From contig JAJDAH010000048.1 in the NCBI GenBank assembly GCA_029261965.1, positions 1-39,599 of the forward strand: 39,599 nucleotides of DNA, read 5' to 3'. The notes beneath the pieces were generated by a model, which was not told the origin of the DNA, ran no database searches, and saw only the letters and a list, made by a program, of their open reading frames with translations. The DNA comes from Polyangiaceae bacterium (lineage in GTDB: Bacteria; Myxococcota_A; Polyangia; Polyangiales; Polyangiaceae). The position numbers were made by a program, and so were the translations under genes. Positions 22,502-32,000 of this stretch are shown here, piece after piece. Positions within the stretch are counted from its first letter, which is position 1. Each line of letters begins with the position of its first letter.

Positions 22502-23287
22502 CTACTTCGCGAACTTGCGGAAGTCGGGCTTGCGTTTCTCGTTGAACGCGATGACGCCTTCTTTGGATTCGTCGGTTTCGTAGAACAGCTTGAGCGTCTG
22601 AAATCCTTGTGCGGCGATGCCGTAGATGTGGTCGGTGTCCGCGTTGAACGAGCGCTTGGCGATCGAGATCGCCGTCGGGCTCTTTTCCAGGATCTCGTCG
22701 CACCACCGCCGGACTTCGGCGTCGAGCTCGTCGCGGGGCACGACGCGGTTCACGAGCCCCATCGCCAGCGCCTCTTCGGCGGAGTACTTCCGGCACAGGT
22801 ACCAGATCTCCCGGGCTCGCTTCTCTCCGACGACGTGCGCCAGGTAAGCGGTTCCAAAACCCGGATCCACGGAGCCCACTTTGGGGCCCACCTGACCGAA
22901 CACGGCGGTGTCCGCTGCGATGGTGAAGTCGCAGATGGTCGCGAGCACGTTGCCTCCGCCGATGGCGTAGCCCTGCACTTTGGCGATGACCGGCTTGGGA
23001 ACACCGCGCATGAGCGCGTGCAGCTCTTCCATCGGGAGACCGGCGATGCCGCGCCCGTCGTATTGACCCTTTTTCGCCTTCTGGTCCCCGCCGGTGCAGA
23101 ATGCCTTGTCGCCAGCTCCCGCGAGCACGATCACGCCGATCTCGTCGTTCCATCCGGACCGGTTCAGGGCATGGATGATCTCGTCGACGGTTTGCCCGCG
23201 AAAGGCATTGTAGACCTCGGGGCGGTTGATTGTGATGAACGCTGCCCCGTTGTCCTCTTCGTAGAGGATGTCTTCGTACTGTTTCAT
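22502..23287 (-). CDS. badI: 2-ketocyclohexanecarboxyl-CoA hydrolase homologue (BadI-like)
   Basis: A 261-residue crotonase-fold enzyme. It matches, as I recall it, the Rhodopseudomonas BadI almost throughout: MNAFRG-like NAFRGQTVDEII, IVLAGAGDKAFCTGGDQ, YDGRGIAGLPMEELHALMR, KVQGYAIGGGNVLATICD, FGQVGPKVGSVDPGFGTAYL and KRKPDFRKF at the end. BadI hydrolytically opens the ring of 2-ketocyclohexanecarboxyl-CoA to pimelyl-CoA. MenB is its close relative, but no men genes are nearby. The ATG has GGGAGAG upstream, and it follows the BadH homologue by 12 nt, in one operon. This pair supports the assignment strongly. Confidence 0.82.
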   Translation of the reverse strand: MKQYEDILYEEDNGAAFITINRPEVYNAFRGQTVDEIIHALNRSGWNDEIGVIVLAGAGDKAFCTGGDQKAKKGQYDGRGIAGLPMEELHALMRGVPKPVIAKVQGYAIGGGNVLATICDFTIAADTAVFGQVGPKVGSVDPGFGTAYLAHVVGEKRAREIWYLCRKYSAEEALAMGLVNRVVPRDELDAEVRRWCDEILEKSPTAISIAKRSFNADTDHIYGIAAQGFQTLKLFYETDESKEGVIAFNEKRKPDFRKFAK

Positions 23288-23299
23288 GCTCTCTCCCGG

Positions 23300-24067
23300 T
23301 TACCCGTTCATCGTCAGTCCGCCGGATACGCTGATCACCTGACCGGTGATGAAAGCCGACTCTTCGCTCGCCAAGAAGGCGACGATGCCGGCGACGTCGT
23401 CTGGTTGTCCCAGGCGTCGAAAGGGGATCGCTTTTTCGAGCCCAGCGTGGATCTTCTTGCCAAGCTCGCCCTCCCCGAGGAAGGAGCGCAAGAGCGGCGT
23501 GTCCGTCGGCCCTGGGCAGACGACGTTGACGGATATGCCCGCCCGCTCGACCTCGCGGGCGATCGTCTTGGAGAAGCTGATGACGCCGCCCTTGCAGGCC
23601 GCGTACACCGATTCTCCGGTCGAACCGACGCGCGCCGCATCGCTGGCCACGTTGACGACCCGTCCGCGCTTTCGCTCCACCATGCCCGGCAGCACGACGT
23701 GGTGCATGTTGAGCGGACCCTCGAGATTGATGCTGATGAGCTTCTTCCAGAGGTCGGGATCCGACTCGAGGAAAACGGCGAACTTGTCCCAGCCAGCGTT
23801 GTTGACCAGAACGTCGACTGGTCCGGCTTTCTCTTCGAGCTCATCGACCGCCGAGCGGCACCGGTCGTAGTCGGTGATGTCGCACTCGACGGCGAAGGCC
23901 TTGCCGCCGGCGGTTTCGATCTTCTCCGCGGTTTTTTCGGCCGCGGTCCCGTCGAGGTCGAAGGCCCCCACGATGGAGCCGGCTTCGCCGAGGCGCCGAC
24001 AGATGGCGCTGCCTATCCCACCGCCGGCACCGGTGATGACGATGACCTTGCCTTCGAGTCCATGCAT
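23300..24067 (-). CDS. badH: 2-hydroxycyclohexanecarboxyl-CoA dehydrogenase homologue (BadH-like SDR)
   Basis: A 255-residue short-chain dehydrogenase starting at the ATG at 24067 (an upstream in-frame start at 24112 adds a non-homologous tail). The NAD site is VITGAGGGIGSAICRRLGEA, followed by NNAGWDKFAVFLESDPDLW, the Ser at ASDAARVGSTGE, and YAACK (Tyr-xxx-Lys). The end is FITGQVISVSGGLTMNG. The DKF.F..SDP and VISVSGGLTM segments are those of BadH, which oxidises 2-hydroxycyclohexanecarboxyl-CoA to the keto form. The product is the BadI substrate, and badI follows directly. Confidence 0.82.
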   Translation of the reverse strand: MHGLEGKVIVITGAGGGIGSAICRRLGEAGSIVGAFDLDGTAAEKTAEKIETAGGKAFAVECDITDYDRCRSAVDELEEKAGPVDVLVNNAGWDKFAVFLESDPDLWKKLISINLEGPLNMHHVVLPGMVERKRGRVVNVASDAARVGSTGESVYAACKGGVISFSKTIAREVERAGISVNVVCPGPTDTPLLRSFLGEGELGKKIHAGLEKAIPFRRLGQPDDVAGIVAFLASEESAFITGQVISVSGGLTMNG

Positions 24068-24175
24068 CGAGCAGCGAAATGTACCGGAAAGAAGGGGAGC
24101 ACTAAAGCGCACATTGTCGCACGCCAGCTCTGCATCATATTTCGGCGTGCGTGGGCTAACGGTTTGTCAAGACAG

Positions 24176-25831
24176 CTAAATACCCCACGTTTTGTCTGCC
24201 TCCGGGCTCCTGAGCTCCCGCCGCAGCACTTTGCCCGTGACGGTTCTGGGGAGATCGCGGGCGAACACTATCTGCCGAGGATACTCGTACGCGGCGAGCC
24301 GCGATTTCACGAAGCGTTGGATCTCCTCGGCGAGCCCGTCTCGACTCGCGCCGGCCTCGGTCACCACGAACGCTTTGACGACGTGGCCGCGTTCGGCGTC
24401 GGGGATCCCGACTACGGCCGCTTGTCGAACAGCGGGGTGGGATTCGATCGTCTCTTCGATTTCCGTCGGGCCCACGCGGTACCCCGACGTGTTGAACATG
24501 TCGTCGTTGCGGCCGACGTACCAGAAGTAGCCGTCCTCGTCTCGCCGTGCGACGTCGCCCGTGACGAGGTAGTCGCCGCGGAAGCGCTTCCGAGTGCCTT
24601 CCTCGTCGTTCCAGTAGCCGAGGAACATGCCCGGATCGCCTTTGCGGACGGCGATTTCTCCCACGCCCGGTCCTTCGACGACAGCGTCGCCGTCCAACAA
24701 CACGACGTCGTGGCCGGGGTAGGGTTTGCCCATGGCCCCGGCCTTCACGTCGAAGAACGGGCTGTTGCCGACGATGGCGCCGATCTCGGTCATGCCATAG
24801 AGTTCGAAGACCCGACCGAACGTATCGCGCGCCCACTCGTACGCTTCTTCGGAGAGCGGCTCTCCGGCGGTGTGCACACTGAACACGTCCGGTAGCTTTT
24901 TCGGAGGTGCGGCGAAGCGCATCCGGTTCAGTGCGGTCGGAGGAAGAAAGAGGGAACGAGCTCCTACCTCATCGAGCAGCTCGTACACCTCCGCCGGGTC
25001 GAATCGTTGGCGACGGAAAGCGAGCACGGGTTGACCGAACGCCCAGGGCGTGAGGACGCAGTCGGCGAGCCCCCCAATCCAGGCCCAATCCGCCGGAGTC
25101 CAGAACGGTCGGTGGTCGCTCGACTCGCGCTCGAGCGCGTGCACGAGCTCGAACCCCGGGAGCCGGCCGGGAATGAAACGATGGGCATGCAGGGCGCCCT
25201 TGGGTTTTCCGCTGGTGCCTGACGTGTAGACGATCATCGCGGGGTCGTCGGCGCTCGTATCGACCGCCGGTGCGGGGGCGCTCACCGACGAAGTCAGCGT
25301 GGACCAACCGACGGTTCCCTGGACATCGTCCTCGCAGCAAACGACGTGGCGCAATTCGGGCAGATCGGCGAGCTCTGCCAGATGCAGATGATGCGCGGCG
25401 TCGGTGACGAGCACCTTGGCTCCGCTCGCCCGCAGACGATGGTCCAGAGCATCTGCCCGAAACAGTGGAGAGAGCGGAACGCTGATGGCGCCAAGCCGGA
25501 ACGTCGCAAGGTGGGCTACCCCCGTTTCGAGCCTTTGCGGCAAAAAAACGGCGACGCGGTCTCCGCGCTCGACGCCGAGCCCAGCGAGGACCGCGGCGAA
25601 CCGGCCGGTCAGGTTGTCGAGTTCGTCGAAGGTGTAGCTCGACACGTGCCACGCGCCGCCTTCGTGCCGCACGTCGACCAGGGCTCGGCGCCCGCTGCCG
25701 TCAGCGTGCCTCGAGCAGGCGGCCACCGACAGGTTGAAACGCTCGGGGATGTGCCAACGGTAGCTTCGCCGCAGGGCTTCGTAGCTCGGCGAGTTCCAAT
25801 CGATACCGCTCTCGAGACCGCTTTTTCGCAC
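24176..25831 (-). CDS. AMP-dependent acyl-CoA synthetase
   Basis: A 551-residue ANL-superfamily ligase, normal length. It has the phosphate-binding loop MIVYTSGTSGKPKGALH, the A5 motif FELYGMTEIG, GD and aromatic hinge elements in YLVTGDVARRDEDGYFWYVG then RNDDMFNTSGYRVGPTEIE, and the catalytic Lys in RTVTGKVLRREL. The overall look is of medium-chain/ACSM-like synthetases that activate medium-chain or aromatic and alicyclic acids. The GTG at 25831 follows the response-regulator stop by 3 nt, so the two are likely cotranscribed, and badH begins 108 nt after its stop. It may supply the acyl-CoA for the BadH/BadI steps, in the role AliA or BadA play elsewhere; substrate is inferred. Confidence 0.9.
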   Translation of the reverse strand: MRKSGLESGIDWNSPSYEALRRSYRWHIPERFNLSVAACSRHADGSGRRALVDVRHEGGAWHVSSYTFDELDNLTGRFAAVLAGLGVERGDRVAVFLPQRLETGVAHLATFRLGAISVPLSPLFRADALDHRLRASGAKVLVTDAAHHLHLAELADLPELRHVVCCEDDVQGTVGWSTLTSSVSAPAPAVDTSADDPAMIVYTSGTSGKPKGALHAHRFIPGRLPGFELVHALERESSDHRPFWTPADWAWIGGLADCVLTPWAFGQPVLAFRRQRFDPAEVYELLDEVGARSLFLPPTALNRMRFAAPPKKLPDVFSVHTAGEPLSEEAYEWARDTFGRVFELYGMTEIGAIVGNSPFFDVKAGAMGKPYPGHDVVLLDGDAVVEGPGVGEIAVRKGDPGMFLGYWNDEEGTRKRFRGDYLVTGDVARRDEDGYFWYVGRNDDMFNTSGYRVGPTEIEETIESHPAVRQAAVVGIPDAERGHVVKAFVVTEAGASRDGLAEEIQRFVKSRLAAYEYPRQIVFARDLPRTVTGKVLRRELRSPEADKTWGI

Positions 25832-25834
25832 GTA

Positions 25835-26491
25835 TCAGCGCGCCATGTCCTCGGGGCGCGTCGGATCGAGAAGGCCGATGTCGATGGCGTATTTGACGAG
25901 CTCGGCGCGGCTCTTGAGTTGCAGTTTCTCGAGGACCCGCGACCGGTAGGTTTCGACGCTCTTGACGCTCACGTCCAGGACCGTGGCCACCTCCTTGTTG
26001 GTGTGTCCGCGCGCGACGAGCTCTAAGACCTGCCGCTCGCGCCTGCTCAACGACGCGCGCTCCTCTTCCTCTTCGGAACCCAGCGCTTCGTCCAGGCTCG
26101 GATCGATGAAGCGCTGGTTGGACAGAATCGTGCGAATGGCGTCGATTAGGTGCTCGCCCGGAGTTCGCTTGACGAGATATCCGTCCGCGCCGGCGCTGAA
26201 GGCATCCCGAACCGACGCGGCGTCGTCGTGCATCGTCAGGACGAGGATCTTGCAACTGGGTGCCGCCGCCCTGACGCCGCGAATACCAGCGACGCCGCCG
26301 CCCGGCATCGTCAGGTCGAGCACCGCGACATCGGCTTGCTGGCCTGCCGCGAGCTCTGCTGCTCGTCCCGCGGACTCGGCTTCACCGACCACCGACATGT
26401 CCCCTTGGGCATCGATCAATCCGCGCAGGCCCGAGCGAACGATGGGATGATCGTCCGCGATCAGAATTCGCGTCGGGGTGCTATCGGCCAT
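25835..26491 (-). CDS. NarL/FixJ-family response regulator
   Basis: A 218-residue regulator. The receiver domain is ILIADDHPIVRSGLRGLIDA with phospho-acceptor Asp in AVLDLTMPGGG and the Lys in GYLVKRTPGE. The C-terminal LuxR-type HTH is LSRRERQVLELVARGHTNKE then VATVLDVSVKSVETYRSRVL. An acidic linker (EALGSEEEEE) joins them. No histidine kinase is adjacent. Its 3-nt spacing to the acyl-CoA synthetase and the following badH/badI suggests that it controls that operon. Confidence 0.93.
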   Translation of the reverse strand: MADSTPTRILIADDHPIVRSGLRGLIDAQGDMSVVGEAESAGRAAELAAGQQADVAVLDLTMPGGGVAGIRGVRAAAPSCKILVLTMHDDAASVRDAFSAGADGYLVKRTPGEHLIDAIRTILSNQRFIDPSLDEALGSEEEEERASLSRRERQVLELVARGHTNKEVATVLDVSVKSVETYRSRVLEKLQLKSRAELVKYAIDIGLLDPTRPEDMAR

Positions 26492-26531
26492 CGTGACTTG
26501 GGTTTAGCGTGAAGAGTGCAACCGAAAGCAG

Positions 26532-27614
26532 TCAGGAAAAACCTGACCTTTGGTTTTCGGAAGCATGGGGTCCTGCGTGAGCGGCTTCGTGCTCGAGGTA
26601 ACCCTCCGCCTCCGGGGCGTCCGAGCCCAGCACACATTGTGCAGTGAAGGCACCAGCTCGTCGAACGGCGCGCTTGCATTCATCGAATCCGGCGGCGAAC
26701 AGGTGCCACGCGTGAATCATGTCCTCGCCAATTTCGAGCTCCACGTCGATCCCCGCGGCTTCGGCGCGCTCGGCGAGCCGAACCGAATCGTCGAGCAAGG
26801 TTTCCGCACCGCCCGCCTGAATCAGCAATGGGGGCAGGCCGTGCAGCTCCGCATGCAAGGGGGCGGCGAGCGGGTGCGTGAGCTGGCTCGGCTCGACGAA
26901 CCGCTTGGCAAAAGTGCGAATGACGTTGCGATCGACGTAGTCGAACCTCCGGTTGGTGCGCATCGATGCACCGGTTGCCTCGAGATCCACCCATGGGGAA
27001 ATACAGACGGCGCCGGCCGGGAGGGGCCTGCCCGTGTCTCGCAATTGGACCAGCGTCGACACGGTGAGTCCGCCGCCCGCCGACTCGCCGGCAATCACGA
27101 TGCGCTTCGGATCGTAGCCGCGTTCGAGCAGCCAATCGTAGACCGTGACGGCGTCGTCGAGTTGCGCTGGAAATCGGTGCTCGGGCGCCAAACGATATTC
27201 GACGCCGAGGGTGAGCGCACCGCTTGCTCTCGCGAGGCGCGAAATCAGATCCCGATGGGTATTGAGCGACCCGATCGAGTAGCCGCCGCCGTGCAAGTAG
27301 ACCAGGACACGCGATTCGTCGCTGTCTTCCCGCCGGAACCATTCCGCCTCGACACCCCCCGCGCTCACCGCCTCGAACTGGGTCTCGGCAACGACCCGCG
27401 AGCGCGGAAGGATCGCCTGAGCTGCCCGTCGCTGGGCTCCCAGGGGGAGATGAGTCGACCGTTTGCCGTAGTGGTGCAGGATCGTCGCGAGAGTCTCGAA
27501 GTTCTCGTCCCAGCTCGGCCGTAGTGGCCCCCGCAAGCGCCGCTGGACGCGGACCACGCCCCTCACGGCCCGGGCAAATTGAAGAAACGGCGACACGATC
27601 CGACCATTTACCAC
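26532..27614 (-). CDS. HSL-family alpha/beta hydrolase (esterase/lipase family IV)
   Basis: From GTG 27614 the protein has 360 residues; the longer in-frame start at 27863 adds an Arg-rich non-homologous stretch that overlaps the divergent nuclease gene. The catalytic domain has the oxyanion motif VYLHGGGYSIGSLNTHRD, the nucleophile elbow AGESAGGGL, the acid region LIQAGGAETLLDDS, and the His in MIHAWHLFAAGFDE, all typical of hormone-sensitive lipase relatives acting on short acyl esters. About 90 residues precede the domain. The last 25 residues after the His are a polar tail. It sits 40 nt upstream of the response regulator. Confidence 0.88.
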   Translation of the reverse strand: MVNGRIVSPFLQFARAVRGVVRVQRRLRGPLRPSWDENFETLATILHHYGKRSTHLPLGAQRRAAQAILPRSRVVAETQFEAVSAGGVEAEWFRREDSDESRVLVYLHGGGYSIGSLNTHRDLISRLARASGALTLGVEYRLAPEHRFPAQLDDAVTVYDWLLERGYDPKRIVIAGESAGGGLTVSTLVQLRDTGRPLPAGAVCISPWVDLEATGASMRTNRRFDYVDRNVIRTFAKRFVEPSQLTHPLAAPLHAELHGLPPLLIQAGGAETLLDDSVRLAERAEAAGIDVELEIGEDMIHAWHLFAAGFDECKRAVRRAGAFTAQCVLGSDAPEAEGYLEHEAAHAGPHASENQRSGFS

Positions 27615-27763
27615 ATCCCGCGTCGGGCTCGGTCGAGCAGGAACTCCTCGGGGGGCCGGCCGAATTCTTTCGCGTGGCGGCACATGGCCGGGGCTGCTGA
27701 CAAACAATGTCCGCCCTGGCCGGTCACGTCGCCACCGCCGTGGTAGTAGGTGCACCGGGCAAC

Positions 27764-29026
27764 GTGAAGTTCGTTCACGCCGCGGATCTACACCTCGACA
27801 GCCCCATGCGGGGGCTCGAGCGCTACGACGGCGCTCCCGTCGAACGTTTCCGCGGCGCGACACGCCGAGCGCTCGAGAATCTGGTCGAACTCTGTGTCGA
27901 CGAGGCCGTCGATTTCCTCCTCGTCGCCGGAGATCTGTACGACGGGGATTGGAAGGACTACTCGACGGGACTCTTCTTCTCCGCGCAGATGTCGCGGCTA
28001 CGCGAGGCGGGCATTCGGGTGTTTCTCGTGCGTGGCAATCACGACGCCGCCAGTCAAATCACCCGCCATCTCGAGTTGCCTCAAAACGTAACGGAATTGT
28101 CCGCACGCGCTCCAGAGACCCACCGGGACGAGTCTCTGGGTCTGGCCGTGCACGGGCAGAGCTTTGCCCAGCGGGTCGTCGACATCGATCTCGCCGCGAG
28201 ATATCCGGACGCCGAGCCCGGTGTGCTCAACGTCGGGCTGCTTCACACGTCTCTCACCGGAAGAGAGGGTCACGAGCCCTACGCCCCCACCGAGCTGGGG
28301 ATCCTCGTAGGCAAGGGGTACGACTATTGGGCCCTCGGGCACGTGCATCGTCGAGAAATCGTGTGCGAGGACCCTTGGGTCGTCTATCCGGGCAACCTCC
28401 AGGGTCGACACGTACGCGAACCGGGAGCGAAGGGGGCGACGCTGGTGGTCTCCGACGGCGCGAAGATCCAAACCGTCGAGCATCGGACCCTCGACGTCGT
28501 GCGCTGGGGCATCGTCGATGTCGACGTGCGCGACTGTATGAGCGCGGACGACGTGCTCGAGTGCACTCGCCAGCGGGTAGAGGATGCCTACCTTGCCGCG
28601 GACGGACGAACGCTCGCCGTGCGAGTCGTGACCACCGGTCACAGTAGCGCCCACGAACAGCTGCAGCGAGACCCTGAACGCTGGGAGAACGAGATCCGCG
28701 CTCAAGCCACCGACATCGGCGCCGACAACATCTGGGTGGAAAGGGTTCGTTTCGATACTCGGGCCCCGTACGACGTCGACGAAATCGCTTCCCGCGACGA
28801 CGCGCTCGGGCAGTTGCTTCGGTCGCTTCGGGAGCTCCGAAGCGACACTCGCGCGCTCGAAGAGCTTTCGAGCCAGCTCGACGATCTCCGGAGATGGCTT
28901 CCGCGAGAAGCCAAGGAGGGGCCAAACGCCGTTCGGCTCGATGACCCGGACGAGCTCAGTCGCGCGCTCGAAGACGTCGAGCAAATGCTGCTGCCACGAC
29001 TGCTTGGCGGAGCGGATTCGTCATGA
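27764..29026 (+). CDS. SbcD/YhaO-like DNA repair exonuclease subunit
   Basis: A 420-residue metallophosphoesterase from the GTG at 27764 (an in-frame ATG at 27707 gives a non-homologous leader). The nuclease motifs are in order: FVHAADLHLDSPM, VAGDLYDGDWKD, LVRGNHDAASQ, LLHTSL, and the closing YWALGHVHRREIV with VVYPGNLQGRHVRE. This is the YhaO form of SbcD/Mre11 proteins, whose partner is a YhaN/SbcC ATPase. The stop overlaps the start of exactly such an ATPase (ATGA). Likely role: nicking or trimming blocked or hairpin DNA ends. Confidence 0.9.
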   Translation: MKFVHAADLHLDSPMRGLERYDGAPVERFRGATRRALENLVELCVDEAVDFLLVAGDLYDGDWKDYSTGLFFSAQMSRLREAGIRVFLVRGNHDAASQITRHLELPQNVTELSARAPETHRDESLGLAVHGQSFAQRVVDIDLAARYPDAEPGVLNVGLLHTSLTGREGHEPYAPTELGILVGKGYDYWALGHVHRREIVCEDPWVVYPGNLQGRHVREPGAKGATLVVSDGAKIQTVEHRTLDVVRWGIVDVDVRDCMSADDVLECTRQRVEDAYLAADGRTLAVRVVTTGHSSAHEQLQRDPERWENEIRAQATDIGADNIWVERVRFDTRAPYDVDEIASRDDALGQLLRSLRELRSDTRALEELSSQLDDLRRWLPREAKEGPNAVRLDDPDELSRALEDVEQMLLPRLLGGADSS

Positions 29027-32000
29027 GGATACTCGAGCTCGGACTCAAACGGTTCGGTCCGTTCACTGACGTCGAGCTCGACTTGTCGCGGTCCGGCCCC
29101 ACTCTGCACGTCGTGTACGGGAGCAACGAAGCGGGCAAGAGCACTTCGCTTCGGGCGATTGCCGGGCTCTTGTTCGGCATCCCCACGACCACACGAGACG
29201 CGCATTTGCATCCGATGAAGGACCTTCGGATCACGGGTCGTCTCGAAGCCGCGGACGGCGCGGAGCTGGCGGTGGAACGGCGAAAAGGCAGCAAGAACAC
29301 GTTGCTCGACCCTCGCGGTGCGCTGGTGGACGAGGCGCTTCTCCGGCGTGTTCTAGGGGGGATCACCGAGGAAGCGTTCGCGGCCATGTTCGGGCTCGAC
29401 CAGGAGGCTCTTCGCCGCGGGGCGCAAGCACTGCTCGCCGGCAAGGGTCACATCGGCGAGAGCTTGTTCGACGCCGGTCTCGGTGGGCGAGGGATCCAAC
29501 GTGTGCTCGATCGCCTGCGCGCCGAGGCAGACGAGCTCTACACGCCTAGAGCGAAGAAGCGGAAGCTGAACACCGCGAAACGCGCGTGCGACGAGGCTCG
29601 CAAACGTGTGGGTCAGAACTCGTTGAGCGCGGAGGGCTGGATCAAGCAGAAGGAGGCTTGCGAGGCGGCGAAAGCCGACCATGCGGCCGCGACAGAGCGA
29701 CGTCGTGCCCTCGAGGCCGAGCAGCGGCGCCTGCAGCGTGCCGTCTTGGTCTTGCCCAAGTTGGGTGCGCGCACAGTGGCCTTGCGTGACCGAGCGTCCC
29801 TCGGGGACTTCGAGCCGATGAGCGAAGACGCGATCTCCGATCGAAGTGAGGCTCAACGATTGGCAGACGAAGCGTCGCGCGAGGTCGAGCGGCTCGAAGG
29901 CGAGATCCAGCGGCTCGAGGCCGACCGCGACCGCCTCGACGTCCCCGTCGCCCTGCTCGACATCTCGAGCGAGGTCATCGAAGACGTTCGCGACCGCCTG
30001 GGAAATCACCGAAAGGCGGCGAAGGACCTGCCTCGGCGGCAGGGGCAGCTGCGCGCGCTCGAAGAAGAGGCCGCCGCCATGCTGCGGGGATTGGGTGCCG
30101 GTGTGCCACTCGACCGCGTGGAGGAGCTACGGGTGAGCGCCGGCGACCAGGCTCGCATAAAGAGCCTGGCGACCCGACGAAGCGGCATCATTTCTGACCT
30201 CGACAACATCCGCAGCCAGCGCGACAGGAGCTCGTCCAAGCTCGAAGCTCGGCGACGTGTACTCGTAGCGATCGCCGACGCGCCGGAGACTTCTCGGTTG
30301 CGCGAAGCCGTGGTGAACGCAAAGGGCCTCGGCGGAGTCAACGACAGAATCGATGGCGCTGAAGCGCGCTTGCGCGCGCTCGAGCTTCGGGTGGCGCCGG
30401 CGTTGGCGTCGCTTCGCCCGTATGTCGGCTCGCTGACCGACCTCGGCGAGCTGACGACGCCCACGAAGGAGACCATCGCGCGTTTCACGCGGGACTGGGA
30501 GTCTGCCCTGCGCGCCGACGACGAACTCGAGAAACGACGTGCAAACGCGGAGGCACGATTGCGTGAGGTCCGGCGCGAGATCGACCGGTTGCGGCACGAG
30601 GGCGATGTGCCGACCGAGCAACAGCTCGAGGCGGCGCGAGCTCGTCGGAGCGACTTGTGGGCAGAGATGAAGCGCGGCGATCGAAGGAGCCCTGAAGCCG
30701 ACGAAAACTTCGAGCGAGCGATCCAGGAAACCGACGTCCTCGCCGACCGCCTGCGGCGCGAGGCGAGTCGTGTGGCGGCTCGTGCGAGACTCTTGAGCGA
30801 AAAGACCGATCTGGAAATCGAGGCCGAAGGCGTCGACGCGACCGCTTCTCGGCTAGATCAAAAAAGACGCTCGCTAGAGGCGGCATGGGCGGCGGTGCTC
30901 GGGCCCCTCGGAATGGAGGAACTCCCTCCGCGTGAGCTCGGAGAGTGGCTCACTCGGGTAGAAACGGCACGTGAGCTTGCTTCCGAACGCGCGGCGATTG
31001 GGGCGGAACTGGAGACGCTCCGAGCACGCCGGACCCAGCTACGCCTGGAGCTCGCCGCTGCCCTCGAGCTGGCCGAGCAAGTGGTCGGCGAGGCGGAGTC
31101 CGCCGAAACACTCATAGCTCGCGCCGAGGGTCTGATCGAAACCGCGGCCGAGAGCGCCGCCGAGCGCCGGGACGGCGAACGGGACGTCGCGGAGCTCGAG
31201 CGAGAGCTCGACGAGTTGGATGGACGCCTCCACGAGAGCGAGAAAGCGCTCACGGTCTGGAAAGACGCTTGGTCATCGAGCGTGAGGCGCTTGCGCTTGG
31301 AGTCGGACGCGTCGCCCGAGGAGGCGGACGCCGTCCTCGTCGAGCTCGGTGAAATATTTCGAAAGGTCACCGAAATCGCCCAGCTCGCTGGACGAATCGA
31401 AGGCATGAGTCGCGATGCCGTGGCATTCACGACCGACGTTCGGGAGCTAGCCGCGCAGCACCTGCCCGACGTGGCCGGACTCGCGGTCGACGAGGCCGCT
31501 CACCAGCTCGTCGGCCGCTACACTCGCGCGGCGGCGGACGCGGCGAAACGAAGTCACATCGACTCGCAGATCGAGGAAAAGCGCGCGGCGCGTGACGACT
31601 TTCAACGGGCTCGTTCGAACGCACTCGGCCGAACCGAGAAAATCATGTCGAAGCTCGGCGTCGACTCGAGCAAGGCTTTGGCCGAAATCGAGGCTCGCTC
31701 CAGAAGGGCACGCGAGCTCGACGAGCAGGTCGCTCTGCTCGAGCGTGAGCTCGTCAGCCTCGGCGATGGTGCGTCGATCGAGGAGCTATTGGTGCAGACG
31801 CGCGGAGTGGAGATGGACTCCGCGAGGTCTCGGATTTCGGAGCTCGACGACGAAGTTCGTGAGGCGGAGGAGGAGCGCGACTCGCTGACTCGCGAAGTGG
31901 TCAGCCTGACCAGCGGATTCGACAGGCTCAAACAAGGCGCCGCGGATGCCGCCGCGGATCTGCAGACCGAGGTCGCCTGGGTGCAGACCCATGCCCGACG

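Noticed and set aside
22502-23287. MenB (naphthoyl-CoA synthase) for menaquinone
   Set aside because: The YDGRG.GLPMEELH and GSVDPGFGTAYL segments fit BadI better, the neighbour is BadH-like, and there is no other men gene in view.
22607-24895. A 762-codon plus-strand frame across the BadH/BadI and synthetase genes
   Set aside because: It crosses three genes with full family motifs on the other strand and shows no motif of its own.
27615-27863. Extended N-terminus of the esterase
   Set aside because: Arg/Pro-rich, no homology pattern, and it overlaps the start region of the divergent nuclease gene.
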